Origin: Drosophila pseudoobscura
Lineage: Eukaryota > Arthropoda > Insecta > Diptera > Drosophilidae
Reading direction: 5' to 3'
DNA: 64,000 nucleotides
Assembly: GCF_009870125.1 (NCBI RefSeq)
Contig: NC_046681.1
Location: 28,790,001 to 28,854,000, forward strand
A program made the translations under genes and the position numbers. The notes under the pieces were generated by a model. The model saw only the letters and a program-made list of their open reading frames with translations, was not told the DNA's origin and did no database searches. Positions 61,801-64,000 of the stretch are shown piece after piece. The stretch's first letter is position 1. Every line of letters begins with the position of its first letter.

Positions 61801-63776
61801 CTATGAAGAATTGTTCCAGAAGTGCAATGTGGCCAACAGAGAAGTTAGCGATAAGTATCTCAATACCATTCTTACAACAGATATGAGCCACATAGCTGAA
61901 AATGACGCTGCTGAAACCGTAACCGATCTTGCAAAAGTTATTGATGCCGATATCGAGCGTTGGTTGGAGAGCTTCAAGCTCATTCAGACGCCACTAACCT
62001 ATGCTCCACTGCGTGTCATGCTACGTGACATGGTCTCCCCAGACATGAGTGCTGCTCTCGATCGTCATGAGAAGGCTCTTATCGCTAATTATATTGTTGA
62101 GGACGTAATATTTGGCAGAGTGTGGGAGGAGCTAGAACCATTCGACATATCCACCACCCTGACTAGCGACTTCATTGATCGCCTCATCGACAACGATCTC
62201 TATCTATTCTCCACGGACAGCGAAAGTGACACACCGCAGAAAACATCAAGCTACGAGGCAAAGGCTATTATACGAAAGCTTATCCGCCAGGCAGTCCCCG
62301 GACAACGTTGGAAAGATGAAACCGAACGCATTGTGCACGAGAACCAAAACGATCTATTCGATGATGTCTTCGCAGAAATCATGAACAAGATCGAGAATCC
62401 ACTACCGGTTGTACCCTCTCAATTGATACCTTTACATAGTATCGTATCAAACCGTAGAATCCGCATAACGGACGACATTCGTAAGTTAGAAAATATTGAC
62501 TATCAGGCAATCAGAGATCAGCCGTCACTGCCAGACACAGAACTGCTCCGGATTCAGTTGCTAAACTTGTTTAAGAGAATGACAAACGACAAGATCACCA
62601 GGGAATTGGAAACCGTTGACAAATACTATGAGGATGACCACGTCCAAGAAGATCCCGATGTACATATACAAACTCAGGTTTTGCACAGCCCTCTCATCAA
62701 ATCAAGTGAGGTTCGCGAAGAAAATTCCGAAAAATTGGTTGAGGATGAGTTTGAAGAAGAATCTGAAGGATGGATTGAAACAAAGTCTGAATTTTCGGCT
62801 CAAGTTGAGGGTCATTTTGAGCCTTATTATTATATGTCTGAAGCCGATGATGAGCTGGAAATTGAACATTTTGAATACGACACATATAATGAAGAAGTAC
62901 AAGAAGAACATTTATCTCCCAAAGAAGAGGTGCCAGAACTTGATGGCTCGACAATAAAAAAGAAGTCCCAGGTTAAGATTATTACCCTAGAAGATGACGA
63001 GAATCTCGACAAAACACCGATACAGCTTCTCGATCCGGAAGAACATGAGGCTGACCTTAGGCCCGGCGGGTCCGTCTTCAAAACCAGCTTCAACACATCG
63101 GCTAGCCGTGTGGCAAGTGAATACAATTTGATTGAAACCATAGAACACCGAAGCTCAGATCAAATTCTCCCCACAAAGCCAACCACCTCCCATGAAGTTG
63201 AAAAGGCTACCTCAGATACTGGGTCGAACCGTTCGCGGCGTAAATAAGGCGCAAAGATGTTCTGGTTCACGTGTTTAAAAAAATTTGGAAATAAATTTTC
63301 GAATTGCGTAAACTTACCCTTGATTCCCTTTCTCAGTGTAATTAAACTCGTGCGGATGGTGTTCAGCAGGACATTGAAGCGCACCATTTCCTGCACCAGC
63401 ACAGTATTCATGCTCTGATGGTATATGGTAGGATACTTGAGCAGGGCCGCATCTCGATCGAAGAGCTTGGGTAGTTTATCCAGAATATCGGTGGCCACAT
63501 TGGTCACCACCTCCTCGGGTGTGAGGGCTTTCGAGTCTTCCTTGTCATCGGCAGAGGCACTCGTATCCTTCAGGGGCAATGGGTACAGGGCAAGGAAGGG
63601 GGGACTTGTGGGATAAGTGGGTAGGGATAGGTTCTCGGGAAAGCGTTTACTAAGCACTTCTACATAGACCCTTTGTGTTTTCTCCAGTTTCTATAATGCG
63701 GCATGTTGGCGGAGCGGAATAAGCAAAAATATCCATAAGGAAGCAAGCTTCTATCAAGCATTAGCTGGCACTTACA
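58893..63776 (-). CDS. Axonemal dynein heavy chain, C-terminal part (inner-arm, DNAH12-like)
   Basis: Last exons of a large motor-protein gene whose 5' part lies beyond 64000. Exons on the - strand are 63690-63318 (acceptor tatag, donor gtaagt), 59689-59538 (acceptor tgcag, donor gtaagc) and 59399-58893 with the stop. The joined frame gives the C-terminal domain typical of axonemal dyneins: [20 protein letters not shown], then [82 protein letters not shown] and the end [12 protein letters not shown]. Within the family this is closest to the single-headed inner-arm DNAH3/7/12 group, best to DNAH12 by recall. A further upstream exon probably ends at 63776 (donor gtaagt), with [11 protein letters not shown] occupying the place of the usual FGxHxNADI motif. 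The intron 63317-59690 contains CFAP91-like copy D. The motor generates sliding in sperm tails and cilia. Confidence 0.85.
59690..63317 (-). other. Dynein intron containing a nested gene
   Basis: A 3.6-kb intron between the codons for IKG and LVVM. On the - strand it starts GTAAGT at 63317 and ends TGCAG at 59690. The Gly codon is split one base/two bases and is restored by joining. All of copy D (59908-63247) is inside it, on the opposite strand. Confidence 0.85.
59908..63247 (+). CDS. CFAP91-like protein, copy D (nested in a dynein intron)
   Basis: Exons 59908-60178, 60257-60494 and 60553-63247 give 1067 aa, with the same phases as A-C. Motifs are [61 protein letters not shown] and [16 protein letters not shown]. 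The C-terminal tail (about 780-1067) is acidic, with Tyr/Glu-rich stretches ([20 protein letters not shown]), and ends with a short basic SNRSRRK. It differs from the tails of A and C. Intron 1 (60179-60256, gtaagt...ctgcag) is 78 bp and has no stop in frame, so retention would add 26 residues to the protein. Exon 3 between about 60950 and 61900 is the most divergent from B/C, while 61965-62395 is nearly the same as in all copies. By family it is an axonemal radial-spoke/CSC-associated protein. It lies antisense within the dynein gene, so both may be used in the same cells. Confidence 0.85.
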
Positions 63777-64000
63777 CGTCTCTCATAGAGGTCCTGTTTC
63801 GAATGCAATGCGGCAATTAAAGCGTTAAATTTATTACATTTTGAACTTAAAGAAATACTTTGAAGAAGCTTACCCAACGATCCTTTTTTGGCAAGCATGA
63901 ATGTGTATAAAAAAGCAATGTAGGAGTGTTTCATAACAAAAGTATACAAATCGTATGTAAATGAGAGGACATACGAATGTTCCAAGCCCCAATTTCAAGT
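63690..64000 (-). other. Upstream dynein intron and probable further exon
   Basis: The intron 63775-63691 (gtaagt...tatag) precedes the 63690 exon. Upstream, an open - strand frame ending [11 protein letters not shown] at 63776 probably is exon sequence, but its 5' boundary is unclear. A gtaagc string at about 63875-63870 may be another donor. No definite dynein motif can be read beyond that. Confidence 0.4.

Overview
The window looks like nuclear DNA of a Drosophila species. The evidence is compact introns with GTAAGT-type donors, GC-biased third codon positions in the single-exon genes, dense short tandem repeats, and interspersed elements with a GTCTGTCCGTCC-type core and a conserved GATCAAGAATATATATACTT block. 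The repeat density would fit the obscura group, but this is inference and no species call can be made.

Layout. Positions 1-21.4 kb hold no gene I can support. GC-rich stretches full of mini- and microsatellites alternate with AT-rich blocks, as in a long intergenic or intronic region. At 21.5-24.7 kb two intronless casein kinase 1-alpha-like genes lie in tandem on the + strand, separated by about 1.1 kb that includes a worn interspersed element. From 24.7 to 45.1 kb the DNA is again non-coding, apart from a decayed RNase H piece of a non-LTR retrotransposon near 26.8-27.3 kb on the - strand. A DINE-1/mini-me-like element fills 45.1-46.2 kb.

From 47.4 to 63.2 kb there are four tandem + strand paralogues (called here A, B, C, D) with the same three-exon structure and intron phases. 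I identify them as members of the CFAP91 (MAATS1) family of axonemal radial-spoke/CSC-associated proteins. A (1064 aa), C (1005 aa) and D (1067 aa) are intact. B (826 aa) is almost identical to C over about 2.7 kb but ends early where C-like sequence joins an A-like 3' end. Fragments of the same interspersed element lie at the 5' edges of B and C, including a fold-back pair between them. Copy D lies entirely inside an intron of a - strand gene encoding the C-terminus of an inner-arm axonemal dynein heavy chain (DNAH12-like), whose 3' end converges on copy C.

Function. The dynein and the CFAP91-like proteins both belong to the motile axoneme. In Drosophila that means mainly the sperm tail and chordotonal cilia. 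Intronless CK1-alpha relatives in flies are often male-germline genes. Together the window suggests a locus enriched for sperm-related genes that duplicate, undergo gene conversion and diverge quickly at their C-terminal tails. The expression context is inference; the gene structures, nesting and patchwork identity are read from the sequence.
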